Assembly (NCBI RefSeq): GCF_900157365.1
Contig: NZ_FUEZ01000003.1
Span: 558,001 to 622,000, forward strand
From: Mycobacterium numidiamassiliense
Lineage (GTDB): Bacteria; Actinomycetota; Actinomycetes; Mycobacteriales; Mycobacteriaceae
DNA length: 64,000 bases
Direction of reading: 5' to 3'
This document shows, piece after piece, positions 35,020-49,538 of the stretch (position 1 is the stretch's first letter; each line of letters begins with the position of its first letter). Under the pieces are notes generated by a model that did no database searches, had not been told where the DNA came from, and saw only the letters and a list, made by a program, of their open reading frames with translations. Made by a program: the position numbers and the translations under genes.

Positions 35020-35604
35020 TTGACCGTCAGCCCCGCCGTGAGCCCACCTGGCCGCGATGCATTCGCCGTCGAGCCCGTTGTCGAGTATGAGCCGCCGACC
35101 CGGGATGTGCCACGAAACGTCGGCCCGTGCCGACAGGCAGCGCAGGCCATATCGCAACGCCGGAATTCCCGAGCGCCGCGCCGGCCCTACGTCGGACGAC
35201 GCGTCGACGGACCGACAGCGACGGTGCCGGTGTTGTCCGCACCGATGCGCCAAGCGGCGATCTTCGCCGACGCCGCGTTGCGACGGGTGCTCGAGGTCAT
35301 CGATCGCCGCCGCCCGGCAAGCCAGCTGCGACCACTGCTGGTAGCCGGCCTGGTCGACGCCGTGCTGTCGGTCAGCGGCTCCCCCACAAGCGCAAGGTGC
35401 GTCCAGGCCGCCGCGCACGAAGGCGTCGCGGTGCTGCGCCGGATGCGGTTGCAGCCTGTCGGACACCGCGACCACGAGACGGCGGCCGAAATATTCGGCT
35501 GCTACAGCCGCGGGGACCGGATGCACGCCATCGCCTGTCGCGTGGAGAAACTGCACGCAGGCAACGGAGCCCGATGGCAGGTGGTTGCCCTGCACATCGG
35601 TTGA
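35020..35604 (+). CDS. Rv3235-type protein (DUF6459 family)
   Basis: A 194-residue protein from a TTG at 35020. An Arg/Pro-rich N-terminus (about 1-70) is followed by a compact domain: FADAALRRVLEVIDRRRPAS, then QLRPLLVAGLVDAVL, then GDRMHAIACRVEKLH. This pattern matches the small Rv3235 family often found next to secA1 in actinobacteria. Function unknown. Confidence 0.78.
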   Translation: MTVSPAVSPPGRDAFAVEPVVEYEPPTRDVPRNVGPCRQAAQAISQRRNSRAPRRPYVGRRVDGPTATVPVLSAPMRQAAIFADAALRRVLEVIDRRRPASQLRPLLVAGLVDAVLSVSGSPTSARCVQAAAHEGVAVLRRMRLQPVGHRDHETAAEIFGCYSRGDRMHAIACRVEKLHAGNGARWQVVALHIG

Positions 35605-35634
35605 CCGTGGCTACCGCAGCGATAGTGTTGCCGC

Positions 35635-36095
35635 ATGGACGGAGACACCCTCAGCGTCGAGCGGGTCATCAAGGCGCCGGCGGACCAGATTTTCGCGCTC
35701 TTGGCCGATGCGGGCAAACACGCCAGCTTCGACGGTTCGGAGTCGGTCAATCACGCCACCGAGAAGTCGGTCCCACTCGAGAAGGGTTCGACATTCGGGA
35801 TGGCCATGCGCGGCCGCAAGGAGACGCTGTTCCTCCCCTACCGCACCACCAACACCGTCATCGAGTACGAGCCGGACCATCGCATCGCCTGGCAAACCTA
35901 CGGGCTGGGCGGTCTGGTCGGTGGCCGCGTCTGGCGTTACGAACTTGCGGCCACCGACGGCGGCACGCTGGTCCGCGAAACCTGGGACGTGTCGCAGGAG
36001 AAGAACAAGCGGATGGTCATCAGCGGCTCGATGCCACAGCGGACCGCGGACGGCATGCGGGCCACCCTGGACAGGATCGCCGGGCTGGTCGAAAG

Positions 36096-36099
<4 letters not shown>
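35635..36099 (+). CDS. SRPBCC (START-like) family protein
   Basis: A 154-residue helix-grip protein: [20 protein letters not shown] at the N-terminus, [14 protein letters not shown] mid-way, and [10 protein letters not shown]. This is the polyketide cyclase/dehydrase SRPBCC pattern for binding a hydrophobic ligand. 30 bases after the Rv3235-type gene, and its stop overlaps that of secA1. Ligand unknown. Confidence 0.85.
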
Positions 36100-38933
<2,834 letters not shown>

Positions 38934-38953
38934 AGCTATGTCCCCAATTGGTA

Positions 38954-38979
38954 GGAGTCTTCTTCTATAAAGCGACTCC
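38954..38979. terminator. Hairpin between hpf and secA1
   Basis: GGAGTC and GACTCC flank 14 bases, forming a 6-base inverted repeat in the 104-base gap. It could be a weak terminator for hpf or a 5' UTR element of secA1. Confidence 0.3.
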
Positions 38980-39037
38980 CATGGTAGGTGACAACCCCGT
39001 GAAGGCCCCCGATCGCCGGGAGTGCGTCAGGAGAGCG

Positions 39038-39736
39038 TCAGGAGAGCCTGATCAGCCCGTAATCGTAGGCATGCCTTCGATAGACGACGGACGGCCGTTC
39101 GGTGTGCTTGTCATAGAACAAAAAGAAGTCATGCCCGACCAGCTCCATCTCGTAGAGCGCGTCGTCCACCGACATCGGTGTCGCCTGGTGTTCCTTGGTC
39201 CGCACCACCCGTCCTGGCTCGTGGTCGTTGTCCGCCGAATCCGGGTCGTCGGGCTGATGGGGCTCGACGGTGTCGGCGTTGTTGAACGACTTCTCCGGCG
39301 GCGGGGCGATCGCGGTGGCCTCGGCCAGGGAGACCGGGGTCTTTTCGCCGTAATGGACTTTGCGGCGGTCCTTGCCGCGCCGCAGCCGGCTTTCCAGCCT
39401 GACCACTGCGGACTCGAGAGCGGCGTAAAAGCTGTCGGCGCAGGCTTCGCCGCGGACTACCGGCCCGCGGCCCCGCGCGGTGATCTCGACGCGCTGACAG
39501 GACTTACGTTGGCGACGGTTGCGTTCGTGCTTGAGTTCGACGTCGAACAAGTAGATGGTCCTGTCGAACCGCTCCGCGCGCGCGAGTTTCTGCGACACGT
39601 AGATGCGGAAGTGATCCGGAATCTCGACGTTGCGGCCCTTGAAGACGATCTCGGCGGTGGCGGTCGGTTCCTGCGCATCGATTGCGACGGGCGGTTGTTC
39701 CAGAATCTGATCGGAATCCACGGTTAGCCTTGACAT
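39038..39736 (-). CDS. hpf: Ribosome hibernation promoting factor, long form
   Basis: A 232-residue long HPF equivalent to Rv3241c. The N-terminal RNA-binding domain has FKGRNVEIPDHFRIYVSQKL, then IYLFDVELKHERN, and the C-terminal dimerisation domain has MSVDDALYEMELVGHDFFLFYD and VVYRRHAYDYGLI. It binds the 30S subunit and promotes idle 100S/70S ribosomes in stasis. ATG 39736 is chosen; a GTG at 39763 would add nine residues. Confidence 0.93.
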   Translation of the reverse strand: MSRLTVDSDQILEQPPVAIDAQEPTATAEIVFKGRNVEIPDHFRIYVSQKLARAERFDRTIYLFDVELKHERNRRQRKSCQRVEITARGRGPVVRGEACADSFYAALESAVVRLESRLRRGKDRRKVHYGEKTPVSLAEATAIAPPPEKSFNNADTVEPHQPDDPDSADNDHEPGRVVRTKEHQATPMSVDDALYEMELVGHDFFLFYDKHTERPSVVYRRHAYDYGLIRLS

Positions 39737-40047
39737 ACGTGACAACTCGTTCCTTTTCTTCACGTCACACGCGCCCTGCGTGCCGGCTTTCTACGAGACG
39801 CGCCGACGGGGTTGGAGAACGGTTCGCAAGAGTGGTCGCCGCCGCAGGCAGCCCGCCGGTGCAAGGTGTCGAATTCTCACCTCCTCCGCGTAATGCGTCT
39901 CAACCTGGAATCGCGACTGGAGACGTTGAAGGTTGTTCTCGACGTTAGCTCGTGTTCGCCTCGCGGTGCCACCAATTTGGTCGACCCGTTGCGAGTTCTT
40001 CACATCCTCTACGCAACTTCATGGCTTTCCCTGAGGTTCGCGACGGC
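39737..40047. other. Non-coding leader of hpf
   Basis: 311 bases between the hpf start and the comF stop. No gene is convincing on either strand. It should contain the hpf promoter and possibly a long 5' UTR, which is common for stress-induced hpf genes. Confidence 0.45.
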
Positions 40048-40680
40048 TCAGGCGGCCGCGACGGCCAACACCCCCGCCACCCGCAGACCGGCGGCGCGCA
40101 GCATTCGGGCCGACTCGCGTGCCGTCGCCCCGGTCGTGACGATGTCGTCGACGATCACGACGTCGGTATGCGGTCGCTGGCGCCGCAGCACCACCCGGCC
40201 CGCGATGTTGTGTTCGCGGGCGGCGCTACCCAGGCCGACCGAGTCGCGGGCCAGCGCTCTCATCCGCAGCGCCTGAACCACGCCGATGTCCGGATGCCCC
40301 GCGACGGCGACCGTTGCGATGCGGGTGACGGGGTCGCCGCCGCGTCGCCGCGCTGCGAGCCGTCGGGTGGGCGCGGGCACGATGGTCAGTGGGGTGTCGA
40401 CCATGCCCCAGCTCAGCAGCCGGTGCATCCCGGTGGCCAGCGCACCCGCCAGCGGCGTGACGAGGTCGCCGCGACCGTGCTCCTTGAGCGCCAGGATCGC
40501 CTGACGCCGGGCGCCCGCGTAGCGGCCGAGCGCGAACACCGGCACCCCCGGGTCGATGCGCGGGCTGATCAGGTGCGGCTCGTCGGGCCGCACAACCAGT
40601 TCCGTGGCGCAGGCGTCACACCAGCGAGTCGCCGGCGCGCCGCAGCCGCCGCATTCCAGCGGGAGAACCAGATCGAGCAC
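40048..40680 (-). CDS. comF: ComF family phosphoribosyltransferase-like protein
   Basis: A 210-residue ComFC-type protein, equivalent to Rv3242c. An N-terminal zinc finger (ECGGCGAPATRWCDAC) and a PRTase fold with the signature VVIVDDIVTTGAT near residue 172. ComFC takes part in DNA uptake in competent bacteria; in mycobacteria the role is unknown. 43 bases downstream of lpqB. Confidence 0.9.
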   Translation of the reverse strand: MLDLVLPLECGGCGAPATRWCDACATELVVRPDEPHLISPRIDPGVPVFALGRYAGARRQAILALKEHGRGDLVTPLAGALATGMHRLLSWGMVDTPLTIVPAPTRRLAARRRGGDPVTRIATVAVAGHPDIGVVQALRMRALARDSVGLGSAAREHNIAGRVVLRRQRPHTDVVIVDDIVTTGATARESARMLRAAGLRVAGVLAVAAA

Positions 40681-40723
40681 GCTGCCAGTCTCGCGGGCGG
40701 GGGTGACAGGAACTGTTGGGCGC

Positions 40724-42484
40724 TCAGCCCGGCAACACCGGCAGCGCCCCGCCCGTCATCAAGCCCGGCACATCCGACCAGCTCTGCTGGCTTTCCGCCG
40801 CACCCGCCGAATACTGCAGCAGCCCTTGCGGAGCGGCGACGTAGACCGTCGACGGGCTGGCCGCAATGGCCGTAAGCGGAATCTGCAGACCGTGGGCCGG
40901 CGCATCGGAGTTCACCCCGTCCAGGTTCACGTACGACACCGGATGGGTGGTGTCGTTACGGGTCACCGCGATGTCGTCGCCGGTTCGCCAGTACAACGAC
41001 ACCACCGTGTTGCCCAGCCCGAAACCCAACCGTCGGGGGTAGGTGAGCGCGTACTGCCCGCCCGGAGTCTGTTCCACCCCGGTCAGGATCACCTCGCCAC
41101 CGATCACCATGGCCGCACGCGTGCCGTCCCGGGACAACTGCAGGTCGGTGATCGGCCCGGGGAAGCGGCCGGACACCGCGCCGGAGTCCACTGGAATGCG
41201 GGCGGGTTGGCCGGACGCCGGTTCCTGAATCGCCCGCAGGACGTTGTTGCCGTCGACGACCACCCAGACCACGTCGTCCAGCGACCAGCTGGGACGCGAC
41301 AAGCTGTGACCGTCGGCGGACTGAACCGCCTCACCCCCGAGATCGCCGATCCAGAGCGACTCGGCCATGTCCGGTGCACCGCGGTGCAACGTCACCACGG
41401 ATGCGACCTGGCGCCCGCTGCGGGACAGCGCGGCACCGGTCTGATCACCCATCCGCCCAAATGCCCCGGGCACCAACGCCGTTCGCTGCCCGTCCAGGCC
41501 GACCAGCGACCCGTTCACCAGGGCATGCAGCCCCGCGCCCGCGCCGTCGGCCACGCCAGGGTCGGTCGCCGCAACGTCGGAGGTGGTCCACCCGTCGGCG
41601 AACCTGTCGTCCAGCGGCGCCCCGTCGGCGTTGATCACATACGGACCCCGGATGTCGGATCTGGCCAGCGTCCAAATGATCTGTGCGGCAAGCAATTGCC
41701 GGCTATGTGGATCGGTGGTGGACAGTTTCTCCAGATCGATGCGCGCACCGCCATAGCCGCGTCCGATCCCGTTCTTGCCGCCGTCGGCCCGCGTCACCGG
41801 GCCGCGCAGCCGCAGCGGCGGAGCGAGCAGGTTACGCACCGTGTGCGCCATCTCAGGCCGCGGCCCGGCCAACATCTTGGACACCAGCTCGGTGGCCAGC
41901 TGATCGTGATCGGCGACCGCCACATAACGCGGGTCGGGAACCACCGTCTTACCGGTCGGATCGGCGAAATACAGCGTGTTGCGTTTGTAGGTGGCCTGAA
42001 ACTGCTGCCAGTCCAAGAAGACTCCGTTGGGCAGCCGATCGATTCGCCAGCCGCCGGACGTCTTGACCAGCTCGATGGGACCCGGATCGGGCAGCACGCC
42101 TTCGGCCGTCTCGAACACCCCCACGTCGGAGAGCGAGCCCAGGATATCCGCTCGCATGGTCGCCGAAACACGTTCGGCTGCACGGGTTTCCACGAATACC
42201 ACATGGTCGATGAGCAGCGAACTACCGGCGTCGTCCCAGGCGTTGGACGCCGACTGCGTGAGGAATTGCCGCGCCGCCAGGTGCCGGTTGGCGGGATCGG
42301 CTGTGGCCTTGAGGAATTCGCGCAACAGCACGTCGGGATCCATGCCCGGGGTCGGCTTGGGCAGATTCGACGGGGCGGGGCGGTCGACGGTGCCAATGGC
42401 TTGCGGTGCCGATGAGCTGGGCACCCCGGCACAGCCCACCAACAACACCGCCAACGACAGCAGCGCCGCGAGCAGTCTGCGCAT
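40724..42484 (-). CDS. lpqB: Lipoprotein LpqB, MtrAB accessory
   Basis: A 586-residue lipoprotein equivalent to Rv3244c (583). Signal [20 protein letters not shown] with lipobox LVGC, so anchored in the membrane. GerMN-type repeats are in the first part, and a beta-propeller makes up the rest. It interacts with the MtrB sensor and modulates MtrA phosphorylation. Its ATG overlaps the mtrB stop (ATGA), confirming one operon mtrA-mtrB-lpqB. Confidence 0.95.
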   Translation of the reverse strand: MRRLLAALLSLAVLLVGCAGVPSSSAPQAIGTVDRPAPSNLPKPTPGMDPDVLLREFLKATADPANRHLAARQFLTQSASNAWDDAGSSLLIDHVVFVETRAAERVSATMRADILGSLSDVGVFETAEGVLPDPGPIELVKTSGGWRIDRLPNGVFLDWQQFQATYKRNTLYFADPTGKTVVPDPRYVAVADHDQLATELVSKMLAGPRPEMAHTVRNLLAPPLRLRGPVTRADGGKNGIGRGYGGARIDLEKLSTTDPHSRQLLAAQIIWTLARSDIRGPYVINADGAPLDDRFADGWTTSDVAATDPGVADGAGAGLHALVNGSLVGLDGQRTALVPGAFGRMGDQTGAALSRSGRQVASVVTLHRGAPDMAESLWIGDLGGEAVQSADGHSLSRPSWSLDDVVWVVVDGNNVLRAIQEPASGQPARIPVDSGAVSGRFPGPITDLQLSRDGTRAAMVIGGEVILTGVEQTPGGQYALTYPRRLGFGLGNTVVSLYWRTGDDIAVTRNDTTHPVSYVNLDGVNSDAPAHGLQIPLTAIAASPSTVYVAAPQGLLQYSAGAAESQQSWSDVPGLMTGGALPVLPG

Positions 42485-44172
42485 CAGCCGCTCCGCTCGG
42501 CCGGCTCGCGATTGCGCGGACGTTCTTTGCGTTCCGGCTCAAGCGGTTCCGCGACCGGCTGGGCCGGCTGAGGAACCGGCTTCATGGGCAACGGGCTGGT
42601 GGTGACTTTGTGACCGCGGATCAGCGGAAGGGTCAGCCGGAAGCAGGCGCCCTCGCCGGGTTCGCCCCACGCCTCCAGCCGTCCCTGGTGCAGTCGCGCG
42701 TCCTCGACGCTGATCGCCAGGCCCAGGCCGGTGCCGCCGGAGCGCCGCACCCGCGACGGGTCCGAGCGCCAGAACCGGCTGAACACGAGCTTTTCCTCGC
42801 CGGGCCGCAGCCCAACGCCGTAGTCGCGGACGGTCACCGCGACGGTGTCCTCGTCGGCGCCCATCCGGATCCGGACCGGCTTGTGCTCGGCGTGGTCGAT
42901 GGCGTTGGCGATCAGGTTGCGCAGGATGCGCTCCACCCGGCGCGGATCAACCTCGGCGATCACTCCCTCGCCGGGCATGTCCACCCGCAGCTCGATGCCG
43001 GCGTCTTCGGCCAGGTGACCCACGTTGCTCAGCGCGCTCTGCACCGTCGTGCGCAAATCGACTGCCTCAACCGACAATTCGGCCACACCGGCGTCGTGGC
43101 GCGAGATCTCCAGCAGGTCGCTCAGCAGCGACTCGAAGCGGTCCAGCTCGTTGACCATCAGCTCGGTCGAGCGCTGCAGCGCGGGGTCGAGCTCGGAACT
43201 GTGGTCGTAGATCAAGTCCGCGGCCATCCGCACGGTGGTCAGCGGCGTGCGAAGTTCGTGGCTGACATCGGAGGTGAACCGGCGCTGCAGGTTACCGAAC
43301 TCCTCGAGCTGGGTGATCTGGCGCGACAAGCTCTCGGCCATGTCGTTGAACGACACCGCCAGCCGGGCCATGTCGTCCTCGCCGCGCACCGGCATCCGCT
43401 CGGACAGGTGGCCCTCGGCGAAGCGTTCGGCGATCCGGGACGCCGACCGCACCGGGACGACAACCTGCCGGGATACCAGCAATGCGATCCCGGCCAGCAG
43501 CACGAGCAGCACCGCGCCACCGGTGATCATCGTGCCGCGCACCAGCGTGATGGTGGCCTGCTCGTTCTTCAGCGGGAAGATCAGGTACAGCTCCAGGTTG
43601 GCCACCTGCGACGAGGTCGGGGTGCCGACGATGAGCGCCGGACCGGAGAAGCCGTCGGTATGCACGGTGCCGTATTGGTAGGCGGCCTGGCCGGCTTTGA
43701 CGAAGCCGCGCAAGGCATTTGGCACCTGGTCGACGGGCCCGGCCGTGGTCGCGGCGCGCGGGCCGTCGCCCGGCACCATCAGCGCGGCGTCGAACGCGCC
43801 GGCAAGACCGGCACCCGAGGCCGTGTCGGTTTTCGAGGTCAATGTGTTGCGGGCCAGCTGGAGACTGCTGTCCAGCGAGCGCGTTTCCTCACCGTTGACG
43901 ATCCCCCCGACGGTGGTGCGCGCCCGGTCGATCTGCTCGATGGCCGCCTTGACCTTGACGTCAAGCACGCGATTGGTGACCTGGCTGGTCAGCACGAAGC
44001 CGAGCGCCAAGATTACTGCCAAGGACAATCCGAGAGTGAGCGCCACGACGCGCAGTTGGAGCGAGCGGCGCCAGAGAACGCTTAGGGTGCGACTCAGCGC
44101 TCCCATGCCCCGTGGCAAGGGGCCCGAGCGCCCCCAGCGACTTCGACTGCGTCGCCGCGGGCTCCAGATCAC
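42484..44172 (-). CDS. mtrB: Sensor histidine kinase MtrB
   Basis: A 562-residue kinase (Rv3245c: 567). Two membrane helices ([20 protein letters not shown] and [19 protein letters not shown]) enclose an extracytoplasmic sensor. Then HAMP, the phospho-acceptor region [12 protein letters not shown] (the histidine in SHELRTP), and the ATPase motifs [10 protein letters not shown] and GTGLGLAIS. It works with MtrA to control cell-wall remodelling and division. GTG start overlaps the mtrA stop. Confidence 0.96.
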   Translation of the reverse strand: MIWSPRRRSRSRWGRSGPLPRGMGALSRTLSVLWRRSLQLRVVALTLGLSLAVILALGFVLTSQVTNRVLDVKVKAAIEQIDRARTTVGGIVNGEETRSLDSSLQLARNTLTSKTDTASGAGLAGAFDAALMVPGDGPRAATTAGPVDQVPNALRGFVKAGQAAYQYGTVHTDGFSGPALIVGTPTSSQVANLELYLIFPLKNEQATITLVRGTMITGGAVLLVLLAGIALLVSRQVVVPVRSASRIAERFAEGHLSERMPVRGEDDMARLAVSFNDMAESLSRQITQLEEFGNLQRRFTSDVSHELRTPLTTVRMAADLIYDHSSELDPALQRSTELMVNELDRFESLLSDLLEISRHDAGVAELSVEAVDLRTTVQSALSNVGHLAEDAGIELRVDMPGEGVIAEVDPRRVERILRNLIANAIDHAEHKPVRIRMGADEDTVAVTVRDYGVGLRPGEEKLVFSRFWRSDPSRVRRSGGTGLGLAISVEDARLHQGRLEAWGEPGEGACFRLTLPLIRGHKVTTSPLPMKPVPQPAQPVAEPLEPERKERPRNREPAERSG

Positions 44173-44855
44173 GGAGGTCCGGCCTTGTATCCCACTCCTC
44201 GAACGGTCAAAACCACGGTCGGGTTCTCAGGGTCTTTCTCGACCTTGGCCCGCAGACGCTGGACGTGCACATTCACCAAGCGCGTATCCGCTGGGTGACG
44301 GTATCCCCACACCTGTTCGAGCAGCACATCTCGAGTAAACACCTGGCGTGGTTTGCGTGCCAGCGCGACCAGAAGGTCGAACTCCAGCGGTGTCAGGGAG
44401 ATCTGCTCGCCGTTGCGGGTGACCTTGTGCGCCGGGACGTCGATCTCGACGTCGGCGATGGACAACATCTCGGCGGGCTCGTCGTCATTGCGCCGCAGGC
44501 GCGCGCGCACCCGCGCGACCAGCTCCTTCGGCTTGAACGGCTTCATGATGTAGTCGTCGGCGCCCGACTCCAGGCCCAGCACCACGTCAACGGTGTCGGT
44601 CTTGGCGGTCAGCATCACGATGGGAACGCCGGAGTCCGACCGCAGCACCCGGCAGACATCGATGCCATTCATGCCGGGCAGCATCAGGTCCAGGAGCACC
44701 AAGTCGGGCCGCAGTTCGCGCACCGCGGTCAGGGCCTGCGTGCCGTCACCGATCACCGCGGTGTCGAAGCCCTCCCCACGAAGAACGATGGTCAGCATCT
44801 CCGCGAGCGACGCATCGTCGTCCACGACCAAAATTCTTTGCCTCATGAGGACCAT
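44169..44855 (-). CDS. mtrA: Response regulator MtrA
   Basis: A 228-residue OmpR-type regulator, identical in length to M. tuberculosis MtrA (Rv3246c). Receiver: [12 protein letters not shown], phospho-aspartate in [13 protein letters not shown] (D56), lysine in DYIMKPF. DNA-binding winged helix: [20 protein letters not shown], then [17 protein letters not shown]. Start ATG 44855 ([14 protein letters not shown]) replaces MDTMRQ of H37Rv. Essential regulator of rpf genes, ripA, dnaA and fbpB in related species. Confidence 0.96.
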   Translation of the reverse strand: MVLMRQRILVVDDDASLAEMLTIVLRGEGFDTAVIGDGTQALTAVRELRPDLVLLDLMLPGMNGIDVCRVLRSDSGVPIVMLTAKTDTVDVVLGLESGADDYIMKPFKPKELVARVRARLRRNDDEPAEMLSIADVEIDVPAHKVTRNGEQISLTPLEFDLLVALARKPRQVFTRDVLLEQVWGYRHPADTRLVNVHVQRLRAKVEKDPENPTVVLTVRGVGYKAGPP

Positions 44856-44924
44856 GGTGTCACCAGATCGGGACAAAACCGGCGCACCACACGGGCGTTT
44901 CTTACTCGATAGGGCCAAATCGTG

Positions 44925-44965
44925 ACAAATTTGTGCTATTCGCGGCCTATTCGCGGCCTATTCGG
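44925..44965. repeat. Palindrome and 11-base tandem repeat upstream of mtrA
   Basis: ACAAATTTGT (44925-44934) is a perfect palindrome. It is followed by CTATTCGCGGC twice (44936-44946, 44947-44957) and a third partial unit running into the tmk stop at 44958. All this lies in the mtrA leader region. Confidence 0.6.
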
Positions 44966-45590
44966 AGGTCAAAATGGCGGCTAGGCGGCCGGGATCGACG
45001 TCCGCGTCGACCACCAACCATTGCCCGCCCCAGCCCGCGGCGGCAAGCTCCGCGTACACCGCGCCGGTGCGCTGCTGCAGTCCGTCATCGCGTTCGTAGC
45101 TGTCCCGCGCCCGCCCCGGCTCGGTCTCGGCGCGGTCGCGGGCCCGCTGCCCGGCGAGCTCGGCCGTCACGTTCAGCAGTATCTGCCAGTCCGGTGCGGG
45201 CACCCCCAGCCGCTGGAATTCCAGGGCCCGCCCCCAGCCAGCTGCCTCCCCCGCCGCACCCTGGTGCAGGCGGGCGGCGCTGTAGGCCGCGTTGGAGGCG
45301 ACATAGCGATCGAGAATCACGACGTCGTGGTCGCGGGTGAGCCGCGCGATGTCCCCGACGGCCGCGGCCCGGTCGAGCGCGAAGAGCATCGCCATCGCGT
45401 ACACCGACGACGACAGATCCCCGTGCTCGCCGTGCAGCGCCTCGGCCGCGACGTCGGCGGTCACTGATTGCCCGTAGCGCGGGAAGGCCAGCGTGACCAC
45501 CGACTTCCCGGCGGCTTCGAAGGCCTTGCGCAGGCCCTCGGACAACGTGCGCTTACCGGCGCCGTCGACGCCTTCGATCGCGATCAGCAC
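44958..45590 (-). CDS. tmk: Thymidylate kinase
   Basis: A 210-residue dTMP kinase equivalent to Rv3247c, converting dTMP to dTDP. P-loop EGVDGAGKRT at residue 7, the DRY motif in VILDRYVASNAAYS, and a lid region RDRAETEPGRARDSYERD. 48 bases downstream of sahH. Its stop lies in the tandem repeat before mtrA. Confidence 0.95.
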   Translation of the reverse strand: MLIAIEGVDGAGKRTLSEGLRKAFEAAGKSVVTLAFPRYGQSVTADVAAEALHGEHGDLSSSVYAMAMLFALDRAAAVGDIARLTRDHDVVILDRYVASNAAYSAARLHQGAAGEAAGWGRALEFQRLGVPAPDWQILLNVTAELAGQRARDRAETEPGRARDSYERDDGLQQRTGAVYAELAAAGWGGQWLVVDADVDPGRLAAILTSE

Positions 45591-45638
45591 GGCGCCAGCC
45601 TATCGAGCCCGCGCCGCGCTCGGCACGCATGTGGGGGA

Positions 45639-47111
<1,473 letters not shown>

Positions 47112-47226
47112 GGCGTGTATCAATCCTCTTCGGCTCATGGGGGCTCAAATTGAGCGGGCTACCCAGCTTTAGTTAGCTTGGGTACGCTCTTCCGCCACTG
47201 TAGTAGGCGGCCTTAAGCTCGCCAGG

Positions 47227-47877
47227 TCAGGGGACGTTGATGACGCCGTGACGCTCCGCGAAGGGCGTCATCAGCCGGGCCAGATCCCGCGCGACGTCGT
47301 GATCGGCTTCCGGCGGCATCGATACGTAACTCAGCGCCAGCCGCACGATGGCGCGCGCCAGCACTCCGGCGTCCTCGTCGCTGGTGGCCACCCAGGTGGA
47401 GGTCAATGCCAAGCTCAGCCGGGCCGAGGCGCGGGTGATGATGGGCGCGCTGTCGGTGGTGATGAGCTGCAGCAGGTCGGGCTTGGCGACGCCGCTGAGC
47501 AGCGAGATCACCAGCGGGTCCGACGCCGACTGGGCGAAAAAAGACCGAAAGCCCGCCAGGAAGGCTTCAAAGAAGTTGCCGACGTTGGCGTCCAATGCGG
47601 CGTGGATCGCGTCCACCAGGCGGTCGGCCAGGCGCAGGGCGTAACCCTGTGCCAGACCTTGCCGTGAGCCGAACTCGTTGTAGATGGTCTGCCGGCTGAT
47701 GCCTGCCGCGCGGGCCACGTCGGACAACGTGATGGCGGACCAATCCCGAGTCAGCAGCAGCTCGCGCATCGCGTCCAGCACCGAGTCGCGGAGCAGGACC
47801 CGCGACGCCTCGGCATAAGGAATCCGCTCCACAGGCGCGAGAATAGCCGCTTTCGCCACGTTATCGGTGCTGATCAC
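47227..47877 (-). CDS. alkX: TetR regulator of the alkane hydroxylase operon
   Basis: A 216-residue TetR protein equivalent to Rv3249c (called AlkX in M. tuberculosis; the name is from memory). HTH at about 26-72: [20 protein letters not shown], then [27 protein letters not shown] start overlaps the rubB stop (GTGA), so it is the last gene of alkB-rubA-rubB-TetR and is probably autoregulatory, responding to hydroxylase substrates or fatty acids. Confidence 0.9.
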   Translation of the reverse strand: MISTDNVAKAAILAPVERIPYAEASRVLLRDSVLDAMRELLLTRDWSAITLSDVARAAGISRQTIYNEFGSRQGLAQGYALRLADRLVDAIHAALDANVGNFFEAFLAGFRSFFAQSASDPLVISLLSGVAKPDLLQLITTDSAPIITRASARLSLALTSTWVATSDEDAGVLARAIVRLALSYVSMPPEADHDVARDLARLMTPFAERHGVINVP

Positions 47878-48056
47878 GACCGTGCGATCTCCACCATGTC
47901 GAAGTCGGATTTCGCCGCGCCGCAGTCCGGGCAGCTCCAGTCGTCGGGGATGTCGTCCCACCGGGTGCCGGGGTCGATGCCGTCTTCCGGCCAGCCCTTG
48001 GCCTCGTCGTATTCGAAGCCGCACTGCACGCATTGGAAGAGCTTGAAGTCATTCAT
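47874..48056 (-). CDS. rubB: Rubredoxin RubB
   Basis: A 60-residue rubredoxin. The iron site is two Cys-x-x-Cys pairs: CVQCGFEYD near 9 and [11 protein letters not shown] near 42. It delivers electrons to AlkB. Length equals Rv3250c. ATG overlaps the rubA stop. Confidence 0.95.
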   Translation of the reverse strand: MNDFKLFQCVQCGFEYDEAKGWPEDGIDPGTRWDDIPDDWSCPDCGAAKSDFDMVEIARS

Positions 48057-48226
48057 CGGTTCGCTCCTAGGATTTCGAAATCGAGTTTCTCGCGCACCGA
48101 GCAGTCCGGGCAGCACCAGTCCTCGGGAATCTGGGCCCACCGCGTCCCGGCCGGAAAGCCTTCTCTGGCATCGCCTTTGGCTTCGTCGTAGACGTAGTCG
48201 CAGACCGGGCAGTGGTAGGCGGCCAT
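48053..48226 (-). CDS. rubA: Rubredoxin RubA
   Basis: A 57-residue rubredoxin with [14 protein letters not shown] and [13 protein letters not shown] as the two iron-binding pairs. Paired with RubB; AlkB operons often carry two forms that differ in reactivity. Start overlaps the alkB stop by one base (TGATG). Confidence 0.95.
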   Translation of the reverse strand: MAAYHCPVCDYVYDEAKGDAREGFPAGTRWAQIPEDWCCPDCSVREKLDFEILGANR

Positions 48227-49470
48227 CACCGTTCGGCTCCGTAGCGGGCCAGCATCTTGCTGCGCAGCCGTGGCTGCAGGTTGACCCGGGTGATGTCGCC
48301 GTCGTAGTGGGCGAGCACGCGGTGGTCCATCACCTTGCGCCACAGCGGCGGGAAGTAGGTCAGCGAGATCATCGACGCGTATCCACTCGGCAGGTTGGGC
48401 GCGCCTTCCATGCTGCGCAGCGTCTGATACCGCCGGGTGGGGTTGGCGTGGTGATCACTGTGTCGCTGCAGGTGGTAGAGGAACAGGTTGGTCACTACGT
48501 GATCGGAGTTCCAGCTGTGCACCGGCGTGCAGCGCTCGTAGCGGCCGTTGGCGTTCTGCTGCCTCAGCAGCCCGTAGTGCTCCAGGTAGTTGACGGCCTC
48601 CAAGAGCGAGAAGCCGAAGACGGCCTGGATGATGACGAACGGGATCAGGGCCGGCCCGAACACCGCGATCAGCACACCCCAGAACACCGCCGATATCAGC
48701 CAGGCGTTGAGCACGTCGTTGGACAGATATGTCTTGGGGTTCCACGGGCTGGTGCCCTGCCTGCGGATGCGCTGTGCCTCCAGCCGCAGTGACGAGCGCA
48801 GGCTGCCAAACACGCTGCGCGGCAAGAACTCCCAGAAGGTCTCACCGAACCGCGACGACGCCGGGTCCTCCGGGGTGGCGACGCGGACGTGATGGCCGCG
48901 GTTGTGCTCGATGTAGAAGTGCCCGTAGCAGGTCTGCGCCAGGGTGATCTTGGACAGCCACCGCTCCAGCGCATCCTTCTTGTGCCCCATCTCGTGCGCG
49001 GTGTTGATGCCGACGCCGCCGAGCACGCCGACCGACAGCGCCAGGCCGAGCTTTCCCGCCCAGCCCAGGCCGCCCTCGAAGCCGAGCCAGTTCAGGTTCG
49101 AGGCGGTGAACAGGTAGGCGCCCAAGATCACGCTCAGGTACTGGAACGGAATGTAGATGTAGGTGCAGTACCGGTAGTACTTGTCGTTTTCCAGCCGCTC
49201 CATCACCTCGTCCGGCGGGTTCTGCCCGTCGGGCCCGAATCGCAGGTCGAGAATCGGCAGCAGGACGTAGAGCAGGATCGGCCCGATCCACAGCGGCACC
49301 TGCGCAGCGGCGTGCCAGCCCAGCTGGTTCATCCCCCAGATCAACGGCAGCATCACGAACAGCGCGGTCGGGGCGATCAGCCCCATCAGCCAGAGGCGAC
49401 GTTTCTTGTCTCGCCAAGCGGCGGGAGCAACGACTTCTTCACCGACAACGGCAGGTCTGAATGTGGTCAT
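48226..49470 (-). CDS. alkB: Alkane 1-monooxygenase AlkB
   Basis: A 414-residue membrane diiron alkane hydroxylase (Rv3252c: 416), oxidising medium-chain alkanes at the terminal carbon. Histidine boxes: [35 protein letters not shown], plus NYLEHYG. About six helices. First gene of the operon with both rubredoxins and the TetR gene. Confidence 0.96.
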   Translation of the reverse strand: MTTFRPAVVGEEVVAPAAWRDKKRRLWLMGLIAPTALFVMLPLIWGMNQLGWHAAAQVPLWIGPILLYVLLPILDLRFGPDGQNPPDEVMERLENDKYYRYCTYIYIPFQYLSVILGAYLFTASNLNWLGFEGGLGWAGKLGLALSVGVLGGVGINTAHEMGHKKDALERWLSKITLAQTCYGHFYIEHNRGHHVRVATPEDPASSRFGETFWEFLPRSVFGSLRSSLRLEAQRIRRQGTSPWNPKTYLSNDVLNAWLISAVFWGVLIAVFGPALIPFVIIQAVFGFSLLEAVNYLEHYGLLRQQNANGRYERCTPVHSWNSDHVVTNLFLYHLQRHSDHHANPTRRYQTLRSMEGAPNLPSGYASMISLTYFPPLWRKVMDHRVLAHYDGDITRVNLQPRLRSKMLARYGAER

Positions 49471-49538
49471 GCTTTGGACAATATCGAGCTTTGCGTCTCC
49501 TGTCTAGACAAAAGATGTACTTTTGTAAAGTTGCTGGT

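Noticed and set aside
40556..42415. 619-codon plus-strand frame opposite comF/lpqB
   Set aside because: Shadow of lpqB with low-complexity Arg/His-rich translation.
47112..47226. Possible SAH riboswitch before sahH
   Set aside because: No convincing stem-loop set was seen in the short leader.
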